This document shows, piece by piece, positions 25,016 to 43,048 of a stretch of DNA of 64,000 nt. The notes beneath the pieces are model-generated. The model was not told the origin of the DNA, searched no databases, and saw only the letters and a program-made list of their open reading frames with translations. A program made the position numbers and the translations under genes. Position 1 is the first letter of the stretch. Each line of letters starts with the position of its first letter. This DNA comes from Deinococcus aestuarii (GTDB taxonomy: Bacteria; Deinococcota; Deinococci; Deinococcales; Deinococcaceae): the NCBI RefSeq assembly GCF_018863415.1, contig NZ_JAHKSN010000001.1:62001-126000 (forward strand), given 5' to 3'.

Positions 25016-25517
25016 TATGGTTGGGACCGTCCTGCTCCTGTTCGCGCTGCTGCTCACCGGCTGCGTGCGGGAGAAGCGGCGGACCCCCGCGCTTTACCTC
25101 ATTCCCCAGGGGTATGTCGGCTGGGTGCTCGTCGAGTACGGGGTGAAGGGTGCACCGCCGCTGAGGTCGGAGGCAGGCTTCAAACTGTTCCCCATTCCGC
25201 AAGGCGGGCATCTGGTCACCTCCTCGCCGGGCCCCGATACCGGATGGGCGACGGACCGTTACGTTTCCGTTGACTCATCCGGGCGGCGCTCCCCCCTGAA
25301 CCAGACCCTTCCCGGGAGGGGGGGCATGATCTGGGGCGGGAGTTTCACGAACGGGCGTGTGGGTGTGCTCGACGGCCAGAAGAGCTGTGAGGTTCAAACG
25401 CCCCCGCGGGAGGCCTTTTTCGTGGGCATGGAAGTCCAGTACCGGGCCAACCTTCGTGCCGCCCCGACGAACGATCCCCGCTCGGTGGCGGCAAAGGTGT
25501 CGCTGGTCTGCCCCTGA
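24993..25517 (+). CDS. putative lipoprotein (DUF6843-like)
   Basis: Lipoprotein of 174 residues: n-region MGGRGRV, hydrophobic core MVGTVLLLFALLL and lipobox LTGC (Cys24). The mature part begins with YLIPQGYVGWVLVEYG, a pattern I associate with DUF6843 domains, then GFKLFPIPQGG and a C-terminal domain with one further Cys pair (KSCEVQ, LVCP). Function is unknown. ATG 24993 was chosen over ATG 25017 because GGAGGAG lies 5 nt upstream and positive residues are needed before the hydrophobic core. The 5' end overlaps the mosaic remnant, so its translation signal comes from duplicated ispG sequence. Confidence 0.68.
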   Translation: MGGRGRVFMVGTVLLLFALLLTGCVREKRRTPALYLIPQGYVGWVLVEYGVKGAPPLRSEAGFKLFPIPQGGHLVTSSPGPDTGWATDRYVSVDSSGRRSPLNQTLPGRGGMIWGGSFTNGRVGVLDGQKSCEVQTPPREAFFVGMEVQYRANLRAAPTNDPRSVAAKVSLVCP

Positions 25518-25552
25518 TCCGGTTTCGAGCCGCCGGGGACGCGCCGGGCTGG

Positions 25553-25558
25553 CACAAT
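25553..25558 (+). promoter_or_regulatory. candidate -10 before the DUF4259 gene
   Basis: CACAAT, 6 nt before ATG 25565, the same spacing as the TANNNT boxes elsewhere. First base deviates. Confidence 0.35.
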
Positions 25559-25564
25559 GACCGC

Positions 25565-25963
25565 ATGAACGTCTGGGGCACCGGCAGTTTCGAGAACGAG
25601 GTGGGCGCGGCCTTCGCGCAGGAAGTGGTGCAGGACGGCGCCTTCGCCCTCGCCGAGGCCTTCGACGTGGCCCTCGACCCCGATACCGACTTCCTCGCCG
25701 CCGAGGAGGGCCACCGCACCCTCGCCGCCGCCGAGGTGCTGGCCGCCGCGCTGACGGGCGACACCGGGCGGGTCACGGACGCCGGGCTGCGCGCGTGGCT
25801 CTCGGGCGCCCACCCCGCCGACCTCGAACCCCTGCGCGACCTGGGCCGCGCCGCCGTGGAGCGCGTGATTGGCGAGGACAGCGACCTCCCCGACCTCTGG
25901 GAAGAGGAGGACGCGGCGGCCTGGCGGGCCGACGTGGAACGGCTGCTCGCGGCGCTGGGGTAG
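25565..25963 (+). CDS. DUF4259 domain protein
   Basis: Acidic protein of 132 residues. MNVWGTGSFENEVGAAFAQEV is the DUF4259 signature (WGxGxFEN), followed by three Ala/Leu-rich helices and an acidic C-terminus (DSDLPDLWEEED). The family is widespread and uncharacterised, and often found among polymorphic-toxin immunity-like genes; nothing here proves such a role. A truncated relative of its 5' end sits at 24926. The next gene starts 10 bp downstream with a strong GGGAGG. Confidence 0.8.
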   Translation: MNVWGTGSFENEVGAAFAQEVVQDGAFALAEAFDVALDPDTDFLAAEEGHRTLAAAEVLAAALTGDTGRVTDAGLRAWLSGAHPADLEPLRDLGRAAVERVIGEDSDLPDLWEEEDAAAWRADVERLLAALG

Positions 25964-25973
25964 GGAGGGGGGC

Positions 25974-26459
25974 GTGGCTTCCGTCGCCGAGCTGTGGTTG
26001 GTGGACGACCTGGCAGAGATGGATGATCTCCCGCTGCCGCGTTTGCAGGCCGACCTCTACCGTTTCACGCGCCAGACTGGCTGGGGTCTATATCCTTTCA
26101 CCGCCTCACCGTCGGACGGCTTGATGCAAGCTTTGACATTCCAGGCGCCCCATCAGGGCCCGAGCGTGGAGATGCGCGTGCATCGTGTTGTTCCCGTACT
26201 GGGATTTGTAGATGCAGACGCCTTGCGGGAGAGTATGGATGAGTGGGCCTCCAGTTGGGTTGCATGGGGGCACGGGTACATCAATCCACAGCCGTTAGCG
26301 GGGTGGTGGCAGGCGAACGGATGGATTACCCCGGATGCTGCCTGGCTCAATGCCAGACCCACACCCGAGAACCTGCAAGAATTAAGTCTCAGGGAAGGAC
26401 CCGAATGGAGACGCTGGCGTCAACTCTCCCGTGGAGACGCCCTCTTCTTCGAGTGGTGA
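25974..26459 (+). CDS. hypothetical protein
   Basis: Protein of 161 residues that I do not recognise. No signal peptide, membrane segment or enzymatic motif is visible. It has an acidic N-terminus (ELWLVDDLAEMDDLPLP), a Trp-rich centre (DEWASSWVAWGHGY, GWWQANGWITPDAAW) and basic residues near the end (EWRRWRQLSRG). GTG 25974 is preceded by GGGAGGGGGG only 3-4 nt away. Codon use is a little less GC-biased than in neighbours (for example TATATCC, GTTGTTCCC), which fits the accessory character of the patch. Probably co-transcribed with the DUF4259 gene. Confidence 0.6.
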   Translation: MASVAELWLVDDLAEMDDLPLPRLQADLYRFTRQTGWGLYPFTASPSDGLMQALTFQAPHQGPSVEMRVHRVVPVLGFVDADALRESMDEWASSWVAWGHGYINPQPLAGWWQANGWITPDAAWLNARPTPENLQELSLREGPEWRRWRQLSRGDALFFEW

Positions 26460-26466
26460 GAGCGGA

Positions 26467-27115
26467 TTAGGGTGTCGCCATCAACTCCTTGGCGGCCCGA
26501 ACGACCTGCGCCTCCGTCGTCGCGCGGTTCATGGTGGGCTGCCCGTCGCCCCGTTGCGGACCGTACCGCCCGAAAAAGGCGTGGACGGCGCCGGGCAGGA
26601 GGGTGAGCCGGGTCCCTCTCAGGCCGCCCCGCACCTCCCCCGCGCTCGCCACGCCATCCCGCTCGGCGAGAAGGGAGAGAACCCGCAGACGTGCCTCCCG
26701 CAGGTTGACGTTCCCAGCCAGGTCCGCCCCCATCAGGATCAGGCCGGACAGACGGTCGCCGTGCCGCGCCGCGTCCCCAGCCGCCACCGCGCCGCCGAGG
26801 GGATGACCGGTGAGAAAGACGCGCTGGCCCGCCCCGAAGCGGTCGATCCGCGCCCAGCACGGTGAGGTCGAGCGGGAAGCCGGGAATCACCGTCCGCACC
26901 CCCCGCCCCACGGGCCGAATGTCGATGAACGGTGTGAGCCCTCGTTCCTGCCGGGCGTCTGCCCGCGCCCCCGGCTACGCGGCGTCCTGCCCGACGACGA
27001 GGAGCGGACGAACGACGAACTGCCCGGCTGTGGCCGTCAGGTCATCGACCCACACCAGGAGCGGCGCGGTGAGGAGGGGGCGTCCCCGGCGAAGGGGTCG
27101 GCGCGGTCGGGTCAT
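26467..27115 (-). pseudogene. decayed alpha/beta hydrolase
   Basis: Pieces of one alpha/beta hydrolase are spread over different minus-strand frames. An N-terminal fragment starts at ATG 27115 (MTRPRRPLRRGRPLL) and stops at 26975. A middle piece carries VIPGFPLDLTVLGADR. After a shift the frame reads DRFGAGQRVFLTGHPLGGAVAAGD and runs to the stop with GAVHAFFGRYGPQRGDGQ, the region of the catalytic His. The nucleophile elbow reads GHPLGG where GHSLGG is expected, so the catalytic Ser is lost as well. The TACGCT box 6 nt before ATG 27115 survives. Sequence error could explain a shift but not the Ser-to-Pro change. Confidence 0.72.
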
Positions 27116-27121
27116 GACACC

Positions 27122-27127
27122 AGCGTA
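27122..27127 (-). promoter_or_regulatory. -10 box retained before the hydrolase pseudogene
   Basis: TACGCT on the minus strand, 6 nt before ATG 27115, matching the leaderless pattern. Confidence 0.45.
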
Positions 27128-27132
27128 GAGGA

Positions 27133-27165
27133 CAGGAGAAACGCCGCCCCCGTGGGGGAGCGGCG
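27133..27165 (-). terminator. intrinsic terminator of the 27183-28127 gene
   Basis: Stem CGCCGC plus CCCC paired with GGGG plus GCGGCG (27142-27165) with one bulged base, followed on the minus strand by TTTCTCCTGT. Confidence 0.75.
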
Positions 27166-27182
27166 CCTGGGATGGGGGCGGC

Positions 27183-28127
27183 TTAGCGGAGGTTGTTGTC
27201 GACCGGAAGCGCGGCGATGGCGCGGTGGGTGGCGGCGCCGCGCGCACCGAGCAGCGAGAACAGCAGGGTCAGGCCCGAGGCGAGCAGCCAGCCCAGCCCG
27301 GTGTTGCGGGCCGTCGTGCGGGCGACGCTCTCGGCAGTCTGGGCGAGCTGCTGGCCCTGCTGCTGGAGACGGTTGATCTCGTTCGATACCACCGTCCGCA
27401 CTTCCTGCGCCTGGGCCGCGCTCAGCCCCTGGTTCTGGAGCCGGGCCTGGAAGTTCTGCCCGGTCAGGGCGTTCTGGATCGCCTGGACGCGGGCCGGAAT
27501 GAAGTCGGTGATGGTCGAGAGGTTTTGCTGCCCCAGGTCGTAGGCCGAGCGCCGGAAGATATTGCTCACCACGTTGGCGGCGGCGTTCACCTGCTCCTGG
27601 TTCAGGCTGGGGCTGTTCTCGGCGATGAGGGCCGCCACGTCCTGCTGGTCGACCCCGCTGATGAAGTTTTGCAGGCCGTTCTGGACGTTGCCGCTCTGGG
27701 CGGCGTTGCCCGCCGCGTTGGTGACGGTGCCCGCCACGTTGCCGAGCACGTTGGTCGCGGTGCCCAGCAGGCTGCTCAGCACGTTGTAGGTCAGCAGCGT
27801 CGTGAGCAGCACCAGCAGGCCGCCGGTGACGAGGCCGGTGAGGGAAGCGTCGTCGTGACTCATGGCGGCGATGCCGTCGGTGTTGCGGGTGGCGGGGGCG
27901 CTGGCGCGAACGGCGGTGCGGCCTGCCGCCCAGGCGCCGATCAGGGCGGCGAGGGCGGTCCAGATCGCGGCCTGGATGCCGGTGCCGGTGAGGGTGATGC
28001 CGGTGAGGGCGGTGATGACCAGCCCCAGGGCCAGAATCGTCAGGGTGGTGACGAAGCCGAGCACCAGCCCGGCGAAGATGCCGGGCCAGGACAGGCGGTG
28101 CGAGAGTCGGTCGGTGTTCAGGGTCAT
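27183..28127 (-). CDS. conserved membrane protein of unknown function
   Basis: Protein of 314 residues with hydrophobic segments at about 15-40, 45-68, 95-120 and 280-300 and a long soluble middle (120-275) rich in Asn, Gln and Ala with helical heptad character ([32 protein letters not shown]). The small-residue motifs ([18 protein letters not shown]) recall glycine-zipper membrane proteins. I do not recognise a characterised family. AAGGAGAA lies 5 nt before ATG 28127, and AAGCTACCTT about 25-35 nt upstream contains a possible -10. The gene ends in a good terminator and appears to be a single transcription unit. Confidence 0.75.
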   Translation of the reverse strand: MTLNTDRLSHRLSWPGIFAGLVLGFVTTLTILALGLVITALTGITLTGTGIQAAIWTALAALIGAWAAGRTAVRASAPATRNTDGIAAMSHDDASLTGLVTGGLLVLLTTLLTYNVLSSLLGTATNVLGNVAGTVTNAAGNAAQSGNVQNGLQNFISGVDQQDVAALIAENSPSLNQEQVNAAANVVSNIFRRSAYDLGQQNLSTITDFIPARVQAIQNALTGQNFQARLQNQGLSAAQAQEVRTVVSNEINRLQQQGQQLAQTAESVARTTARNTGLGWLLASGLTLLFSLLGARGAATHRAIAALPVDNNLR

Positions 28128-28431
28128 GGACTTCTCCTTCGGGTGCCGCTGAAGGTAGCTTGCACGGCGGCACGCCCCGCCCCGGGGGGCTGACAGGCTT
28201 CGGGACCTACCCTAAACGCTCCTCACCCCTCCCGGGCAAGACTGTTGCTTAATTCACAGCTCACGCCGCCGACAGGCTGTTTTCGGGGCGGGCGGCCCCG
28301 TCTCACCGACCTGGGGACGGCACACGCGGTTCACGCCGTCCCCAGCCCACTCTCTGACCGCGGGAGTCGGCCGGGGAGGTGCAGGCCGGAGAGGGTTGAT
28401 TCCCTCTGCTGCCCCGCGGTGAGCGCCGTTC
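28128..28431. other. intergenic region with a strong stem-loop
   Basis: Holds no gene I can support. It contains the presumed promoter of the membrane protein gene (TACCTT on the minus strand at 28152-28157) and a perfect 11-bp inverted repeat CTGGGGACGGC/GCCGTCCCCAG (28311-28321 with 28335-28345). No T tract follows on either strand, so it is either a weak terminator for the acyl-CoA dehydrogenase gene or a structured RNA element. Confidence 0.5.
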
Positions 28432-29787
<1,356 letters not shown>

Positions 29788-29889
29788 GTCTCTTTGTACC
29801 CGGTGCAGCTTGGCGGGACTGCGAGGGCTCACCCAAGGGCCGTTCACCCACCCTTCAGCGTTGGCGGCGCCTCCTCTGGCCCCCTCCCT

Positions 29890-29895
29890 TAGCAT
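29890..29895 (+). promoter_or_regulatory. candidate -10 of the leaderless 29902 gene
   Basis: TAGCAT, 6 nt before GTG 29902. Confidence 0.5.
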
Positions 29896-29901
29896 GGGGC
29901 C

Positions 29902-30408
29902 GTGACTCCCCGGCCCACCCGCCCCCTTCCCGCGCGCCCCGCCGGGTACGTGGAACTCGCGCGCTACAGCAGCCTGGGCCGCTTCTGGTCCTACCTGGGG
30001 GCCGCCGAGCGCGCCGGGCGCGAGGTCACTTCCCCGCGCGGCGACCCGCCCGAGCTGTGCCGCCGCCGCGTCACCGGCTACACCCTGCCCGGCGCCGCCC
30101 TCTTCCTCGACACGCCCCGCGTCACCGAGCATCTGGAGGACGGCTTCGAGACCCACCCGGCCCTGCTCGCCCTCCTGAGCGGCGACCCGGGGCCCCTGCG
30201 CGCGGAGCTGAACGCCCACTACGAACTGCGGGTGAACTTCGTCCTCGCCTTCACCGCCGGGCGCGACCTGATCGCCAAGCCCGACTTCCGCTTCGCCCCC
30301 ATCGTGCCCGGTCTGGGGACGCTGCCCGCGGGGTTGCCGCTTCAGGCCCGGCGCCTGGGCCGCGACGAGGTGCATCTGCTCGTGCAGCGGGGGTGCGGGC
30401 TGGCGTAG
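29902..30408 (+). CDS. hypothetical protein
   Basis: Protein of 168 residues with no family I recognise, no signal peptide and no membrane segment. It has an Arg/Pro-rich N-terminus, a central aromatic stretch ([22 protein letters not shown]) and strand-like segments [17 protein letters not shown] and [12 protein letters not shown]-rich third positions are typical of coding sequence here, and a leaderless-type box supports GTG 29902. It diverges from the acyl-CoA dehydrogenase gene with 114 bp between starts. Confidence 0.6.
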   Translation: MTPRPTRPLPARPAGYVELARYSSLGRFWSYLGAAERAGREVTSPRGDPPELCRRRVTGYTLPGAALFLDTPRVTEHLEDGFETHPALLALLSGDPGPLRAELNAHYELRVNFVLAFTAGRDLIAKPDFRFAPIVPGLGTLPAGLPLQARRLGRDEVHLLVQRGCGLA

Positions 30409-30868
30409 GGGGCAGGACGGTGCCGGCGCCACCGCTGTTGAAAGATGAGCGGATGGCCGTGGACCTGATCACCGGCATCCTCTTCCAACTCGCCTCCGCG
30501 GCCCCCCTGCTCCTCATCTGGAGTGTGGGGATCGTTCTGGCCGTCACTCGTCGTCAGGAGGCGCCCGCCCCCTCCCGGCTCGTGATCACCGCGCTGACGC
30601 TCCTGCTGCTGACGGGTGTGGTCGGCGTGGTCGTCAACGCGGCGCTCCCCTGGCTGATCCTGCGCGGCGACGTCGGCGCGGGGTGCTACGGGCTCATTCT
30701 GGGGGCGGTGGGAGTGGTCCGGACGCTGGTGGACGCCGCCGCCTGGGCCTTGCTCCTGCGGGCGCTGTTCTCACGGCGCGGGCGGGGCGGGCCGAACGTG
30801 GTGGCCTGGTGGCCGGACCGGGGCGCCCGAACTCCGACACGTTCTGCCCCAGGTCGTCGCCGTTGCCC

Positions 30869-32407
<1,539 letters not shown>

Positions 32408-32413
32408 CGCGGC

Positions 32414-32419
32414 AGTCTA
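32414..32419 (-). promoter_or_regulatory. candidate -10 of the leaderless aminotransferase gene
   Basis: TAGACT on the minus strand, 6 nt before ATG 32407. Confidence 0.55.
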
Positions 32420-32453
32420 GCCCCCGGCCCCCGGGCGAGGGTTTGCCCGAGTC

Positions 32454-33086
32454 TCAATCCACGTCCACGCCGAGTTCGGGGTGCCGCGCGAGGTGGACGG
32501 CCCGGCGCACCTGCTCCGGGAGGTTGCGGTTCAGGCTCAGGGGCGGAAGGTCCTCGGGGTCGAACCAGCCGCTCTCCAGCGTCTCGATGTTCTCGGCGTG
32601 GGTGTGCTCGGTGGTGGCCGCGTCCCCGGCGAGTTCGCACAGCACGTTGAGCTGGTACACCGCCCACAGCTCCGGCGGGTGCCCGTGCTGGCTCTTGTCC
32701 ACCACGCTCAGCAGCCGCACCGCCCGCACCGCGTACCCCGTCTCCTCCCGGACCTCGCGCACGGCCATCTGGCGCGGGCTCTCGCCGGGGTCGGCCCACC
32801 CGCCCGGCAGGCTCCAGCGCCCGTCCTCGCGCTCGCGGGCCAGCAGCACCTCGCCCGAGGGGCTCAGCACCACGGCCCGCACCTCCACCTTGGGGGTGAG
32901 GTAGCCCTTCTCGGCGCGCAGCAGTCCGTGGACTTCTTCCGGCGCCTGCGCCGTCCCTTCCGCGAGCAGCTCGGCGGTCAGGGCGAGCAGCCGCTCGAAG
33001 CGCTCCCGGTCGTAGGGATCGCGGGTGTACGTCAGGCCCGCCTGGGCGATGGATTGGAGTTCTCGGAGTTGAGGGAGGGTCGGCAC
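32454..33086 (-). CDS. NUDIX hydrolase
   Basis: NUDIX-fold pyrophosphohydrolase of 210 residues. An N-terminal helical region (about 1-65) precedes the domain, as in the ADP-ribose/RppH-like group with N-terminal DUF4743-type extensions. The NUDIX box runs from about 95 to 117: [18 protein letters not shown] then REETGY, with the Mg-binding REEXGE core seen as REETGY (the last Glu is replaced by Tyr, as in a number of family members). Substrate unknown; this genus has expanded NUDIX families. GTG 33086 was chosen because TACGCT lies 6 nt upstream; the frame continues to 33905 antisense to the FAH gene. Divergent, 24 bp from the FAH start. Confidence 0.87.
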   Translation of the reverse strand: MPTLPQLRELQSIAQAGLTYTRDPYDRERFERLLALTAELLAEGTAQAPEEVHGLLRAEKGYLTPKVEVRAVVLSPSGEVLLAREREDGRWSLPGGWADPGESPRQMAVREVREETGYAVRAVRLLSVVDKSQHGHPPELWAVYQLNVLCELAGDAATTEHTHAENIETLESGWFDPEDLPPLSLNRNLPEQVRRAVHLARHPELGVDVD

Positions 33087-33110
33087 CGCCCGAGCGTATA
33101 TCCTCCCCCC
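33087..33110. promoter_or_regulatory. back-to-back divergent leaderless promoters
   Basis: Two abutting -10 hexamers: TACGCT on the minus strand (33093-33098), 6 nt before GTG 33086, and TATCCT on the plus strand (33099-33104), 6 nt before ATG 33111. The whole intergenic gap is 24 nt, so the two polymerases cannot both be bound. Confidence 0.65.
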
Positions 33111-33917
33111 ATGCGTCTGGTCAGAGTCGAGCATGGAGGGGCCCCCCGCTGGGGCCAGGTCGAGGGAGACACCATCCACCTCACGCGCGGCATGGGCGGC
33201 GAGCCGACAGGGGAGACGGTGCCGCTGGAGGAGACCAAGCTCCTCGCCCCCGCCGAGCCCAGCAAGATCGTCTGCGTGGGCCGCAACTACCTCGACCACA
33301 TCCGCGAGCTGGGCAACCTGCTCCCCGACAACGCCCTGCCGACCGAGCCGGGCATCTTCCTCAAGGGGCCGAACACGCTCGCCGAGCCGGGCGGCACGGT
33401 GCCCTACCCCGGGTGGTCGCAGAACTTCCACTTCGAGGGCGAACTCGCCCTGGTGATCGGCCAGCGGGCCCGCACCCTCAAGCCGGACGGGGCCCTGTCC
33501 GCCGTGCTGGGCTATACCTGCGGGCTCGACCTCACCGCCCGCGACCTCCAGAAGACCGACCTGCAATGGTTCCGCGCCAAGGCCGCCGACCGCTTCTGCC
33601 CCCTCGGCCCCTGGATCGAGACGGACCTCGATCCCACCGACCTGCGGGTGCGGACCCGCGTGAACGGCGAGACCCGCCAGGACGGTCGCACGAGCCACAT
33701 GATCTTCGACGTGGTGCAGATCCTGACTTACGTGACCCGCTTCGTGACCCTGGAACCCGGCGACGTGGTGCTCACCGGCACGCCCGAGGGCGTCGGTCCC
33801 CTGGAGCGGGGCGACACGGTGGAGGTCGAGGTGGAGGGGGTCGGCACGCTGGTCACGCACATCGGGGGCGAGGGGCGCGACGTGTCCGGCTCCGCACCCG
33901 TCCACACCGGGGGGTGA
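33111..33917 (+). CDS. fumarylacetoacetate hydrolase family protein
   Basis: FAH-superfamily protein of 268 residues, metal-dependent C-C or C-O hydrolase/decarboxylase. The signature [23 protein letters not shown], then [10 protein letters not shown] with the Glu metal ligands and [14 protein letters not shown] give the HxxE...E...D site; [12 protein letters not shown] near the C-terminus is also conserved. About 50 residues precede the domain, as in the FAHD1/HpaG-like group. Candidate activities include acylpyruvate hydrolysis or oxaloacetate decarboxylation, not decidable here. Starts at ATG 33111 with a leaderless-type promoter shared head-to-head with the NUDIX gene. Confidence 0.9.
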   Translation: MRLVRVEHGGAPRWGQVEGDTIHLTRGMGGEPTGETVPLEETKLLAPAEPSKIVCVGRNYLDHIRELGNLLPDNALPTEPGIFLKGPNTLAEPGGTVPYPGWSQNFHFEGELALVIGQRARTLKPDGALSAVLGYTCGLDLTARDLQKTDLQWFRAKAADRFCPLGPWIETDLDPTDLRVRTRVNGETRQDGRTSHMIFDVVQILTYVTRFVTLEPGDVVLTGTPEGVGPLERGDTVEVEVEGVGTLVTHIGGEGRDVSGSAPVHTGG

Positions 33918-33973
33918 GGGGGAGGGGCGTCACCCCCCGCCCTGCGCCACGGTTACTCACGCTGACCCCGCGC

Positions 33974-33979
33974 TAGCCT
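33974..33979 (+). promoter_or_regulatory. candidate -10 of the leaderless S41 peptidase gene
   Basis: TAGCCT, 6 nt before GTG 33986. Confidence 0.55.
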
Positions 33980-33985
33980 GGGGAC

Positions 33986-35257
<1,272 letters not shown>

Positions 35258-35392
35258 CGCGGCATGAGGGGGACGTTGAGCCCGGTCAAGCCTGCGCGAG
35301 GTCCCCGTCAGCCCGGGCGCGCTAGCCTGAGGTCGGGTGTCCCAGTGGGGGAGAAGGTGAGATTCGACGCCTGCACAGTGGGGAAGCGCCCT

Positions 35393-35398
35393 TAGACT
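35393..35398 (+). promoter_or_regulatory. candidate -10 upstream of clpC
   Basis: TAGACT, about 85 nt before ATG 35483, implying a leader. No convincing -35 and no HAIR or CIRCE repeat is visible in 35258-35482. Confidence 0.4.
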
Positions 35399-35482
35399 AG
35401 AATCAGTGCCAGACCATGACCCGCTTTCGCCCCGCGCCGCGCCGTTCTGGGCCGTGCGGCCCGCCCGACAGAGGGGGAGCCT

Positions 35483-37723
<2,241 letters not shown>

Positions 37724-37747
37724 GCCGTAGGGCCGAAGGCTGAGGAG

Positions 37748-37779
37748 AAGGCGGAGGTCCGTGCCAGGGCCTCCGCCTT
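37748..37779 (+). terminator. terminator after clpC
   Basis: Perfect 10-bp stem AAGGCGGAGG/CCTCCGCCTT with a 12-nt loop, followed by ATGCCTTCC. The T run is short. Confidence 0.65.
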
Positions 37780-37822
37780 ATGCCTTCCGCATCCCGGCAC
37801 GTTGCCCCCGGCGCCCAGCCGC

Positions 37823-37828
37823 TACCAT
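37823..37828 (+). promoter_or_regulatory. candidate -10 of the leaderless DUF2087 gene
   Basis: TACCAT, 7 nt before ATG 37836. It contains an in-frame upstream ATG (37827), which would then lie inside the promoter. Confidence 0.5.
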
Positions 37829-37835
37829 GCCCACC

Positions 37836-38129
37836 ATGACCAAGAGCATCGCCGCCTTTCAGGACGACTACGGCCGGATCACCGGCTGGCCTTCCGACCG
37901 CCGCCGCGCGCACCAACTGGCGATTCTCGACCACCTGACGGGCCTGTTCGAGCCGGGTCGGCGCTACCCGGAGGCCGAGGTCCTGGCCCTGTTGCGGGAT
38001 CACAGCACGATGGAGGACGTGGGCATCCTCCTCACCGAACTCGTGGAAGGCGACTATCTGGCGACGAGCGGGGGCACCTACTGGCGCGCGGACGCCCGGC
38101 CCGTGGGTGGAGTGGAGGCCAATGGTTAG
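37836..38129 (+). CDS. DUF2087 domain protein
   Basis: Small protein of 97 residues matching DUF2087: [39 protein letters not shown], with a helix-turn-helix-like helical core and a terminal strand [12 protein letters not shown]. The family sits at the end of some transcriptional regulators and probably has a winged-helix fold, so DNA binding is possible but unproven. ATG 37836 is preferred to ATG 37827 because the latter overlaps the TACCAT box. The radA start follows 8 bp after the stop, so the two may form an operon. Confidence 0.78.
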   Translation: MTKSIAAFQDDYGRITGWPSDRRRAHQLAILDHLTGLFEPGRRYPEAEVLALLRDHSTMEDVGILLTELVEGDYLATSGGTYWRADARPVGGVEANG

Positions 38130-38137
38130 GGGGCGCT

Positions 38138-39487
<1,350 letters not shown>

Positions 39488-39578
39488 GGCGTCTTCCTGA
39501 CGTGTTGATAAGGTTTGGTCAAGGAAACGTGCCGCCAATGAAATCCTTGCGGGCGTGTCTTGGGTCACACTGGCTCTC

Positions 39579-39800
39579 ATGAAGAACCTCGCGCTGAAGA
39601 CCGTGACCCTCGCCGCCGTCCTCGCCCTGCCCGTCACGGCCCTGGCCCAGACGGACACGACGACCACCGACACCACCACGACCGGCACCACCGACACGAC
39701 GACCACCACCAACCGGGGGACTGACTGGGGCTGGCTGGGGCTCGCCGGTCTGATCGGCCTCGCGGGTCTGGCAGGCCGGAACGCCAACGACCGCCGCTGA
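39579..39800 (+). CDS. WGxxGxxG C-terminal-motif small surface protein
   Basis: Exported peptide of 73 residues. A signal peptide (1-23, VTLAAVLALPVTALA) is followed by a short Thr/Asp repeat (DTTTTDTTTTGTTDTTTTT) and the terminal DWGWLGLAGLIGLAGLAGRNANDRR-type block, in which WGWLGLAG begins a hydrophobic helix closed by basic residues. This architecture is that of WGxxGxxG-CTERM proteins, thought to be handled by a dedicated sorting system; only about 25 residues remain between signal and tail. ATG 39579 has CACACT 7 nt upstream. No sorting enzyme gene is adjacent. Ends in a perfect hairpin. Confidence 0.7.
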   Translation: MKNLALKTVTLAAVLALPVTALAQTDTTTTDTTTTGTTDTTTTTNRGTDWGWLGLAGLIGLAGLAGRNANDRR

Positions 39801-39812
39801 GCCGACGAGCCG

Positions 39813-39844
39813 CGAGCCGCCGCCCGTGCACGGGCGGCGGCTCG
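39813..39844 (+). terminator. bidirectional hairpin terminator
   Basis: A perfect 32-nt palindrome centred on TGCA, giving a stem of about 14 bp. TTCCTT follows on the plus strand. It lies between the converging WGxxGxxG and GNAT genes and probably ends both. Confidence 0.75.
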
Positions 39845-39863
39845 TTCCTTGACCGGGGTGAAT

Positions 39864-40349
39864 TCAAAAGGCAGGTCGGGCGGCCTGGACCGCGAGCGGC
39901 AGCTCATAGCACAGGCTGTTCCCGATCCCCACGTAGTACCCGTAGTTCGGAATACGGGTGAAGCCCGCCGACTCGTACAGGTGGATCGCCTCCGCCTGCA
40001 AGTCTCCCGTCTCCAGCACCAGCCGCGCGTACCCCAGCGCCCGACCCCGCTCGATCAACGCCGCGAGAATCTGGCGACCCAGCCCACGGCCGCGCGCCTC
40101 CGGTACGGTGTACATACGCTTGACCTCCGCCGCGTCCGGCTCGATGCGCTTCAAGGCCCCGCAGGCGAGCAGCGTCCCGTTCTCCTCGACCGCCAGCAGC
40201 ACGCTGCCCTCCCCGGAGAGGGTGGCCGGGTCAAACGGCTCCGTTCGCTCGTCGGTGTCGTTGTACATCGCCCGCAACTCGCGCTGCTGGGCGTTCATCA
40301 GGTTCACGACACGCGGGTCGGTGGGCGGAAGGTCGAGGAGGACGGGCAT
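39864..40349 (-). CDS. GNAT family N-acetyltransferase
   Basis: Acetyl-CoA-dependent acetyltransferase of 161 residues. SVLLAVEENGTLLACGAL is the beta2-beta3 hairpin, VKRMYTVPEARGRGLGRQILAALIERG contains the acetyl-CoA pyrophosphate loop (RGRGLG), and LVLETGDLQAEAIHLYESAGF is the motif B helix pattern. Substrate is unknown. ATG 40349 has TACCGT only 5 nt upstream and no Shine-Dalgarno. Confidence 0.9.
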   Translation of the reverse strand: MPVLLDLPPTDPRVVNLMNAQQRELRAMYNDTDERTEPFDPATLSGEGSVLLAVEENGTLLACGALKRIEPDAAEVKRMYTVPEARGRGLGRQILAALIERGRALGYARLVLETGDLQAEAIHLYESAGFTRIPNYGYYVGIGNSLCYELPLAVQAARPAF

Positions 40350-40354
40350 GGGGC

Positions 40355-40360
40355 ACGGTA
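40355..40360 (-). promoter_or_regulatory. candidate -10 of the leaderless GNAT gene
   Basis: TACCGT on the minus strand, 5 nt before ATG 40349. Confidence 0.5.
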
Positions 40361-40394
40361 ACACGCCGCCGAGCCTCGGGAGACTTCGACACAA

Positions 40395-40426
40395 GAAGCC
40401 GCCGCCCATGCTCGGGCAGCGGCTTC
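40395..40426 (-). terminator. terminator after clpB
   Basis: Hairpin with outer arms GAAGCC/GGCTTC (plus inner GCCC/GGGC), followed by TTGTGT on the minus strand. It stands between clpB and the GNAT gene. Confidence 0.6.
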
Positions 40427-40442
40427 CTTTCTCCTGCTGATC

Positions 40443-40464
40443 GCTGACGGCTGAGAGCTGACCG
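40443..40464 (+). repeat. dispersed intergenic repeat, copy A
   Basis: Reads GCTGACGGCTGAGAGCTGAC plus CG. The same 22 nt occur as exact reverse complement at 53865-53886. Lies just after the clpB stop. Confidence 0.7.
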
Positions 40465-40467
40465 TTC

Positions 40468-43026
<2,559 letters not shown>

Positions 43027-43048
43027 GGGGACCTCCTCAAGTGCCTCC

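Noticed and set aside
39643..39715. Short GAC/ACC triplet repeats as a possible CRISPR or tandem-repeat locus
   Set aside because: They encode the Thr/Asp repeat of the small WGxxGxxG protein and are not separated by unique spacers.
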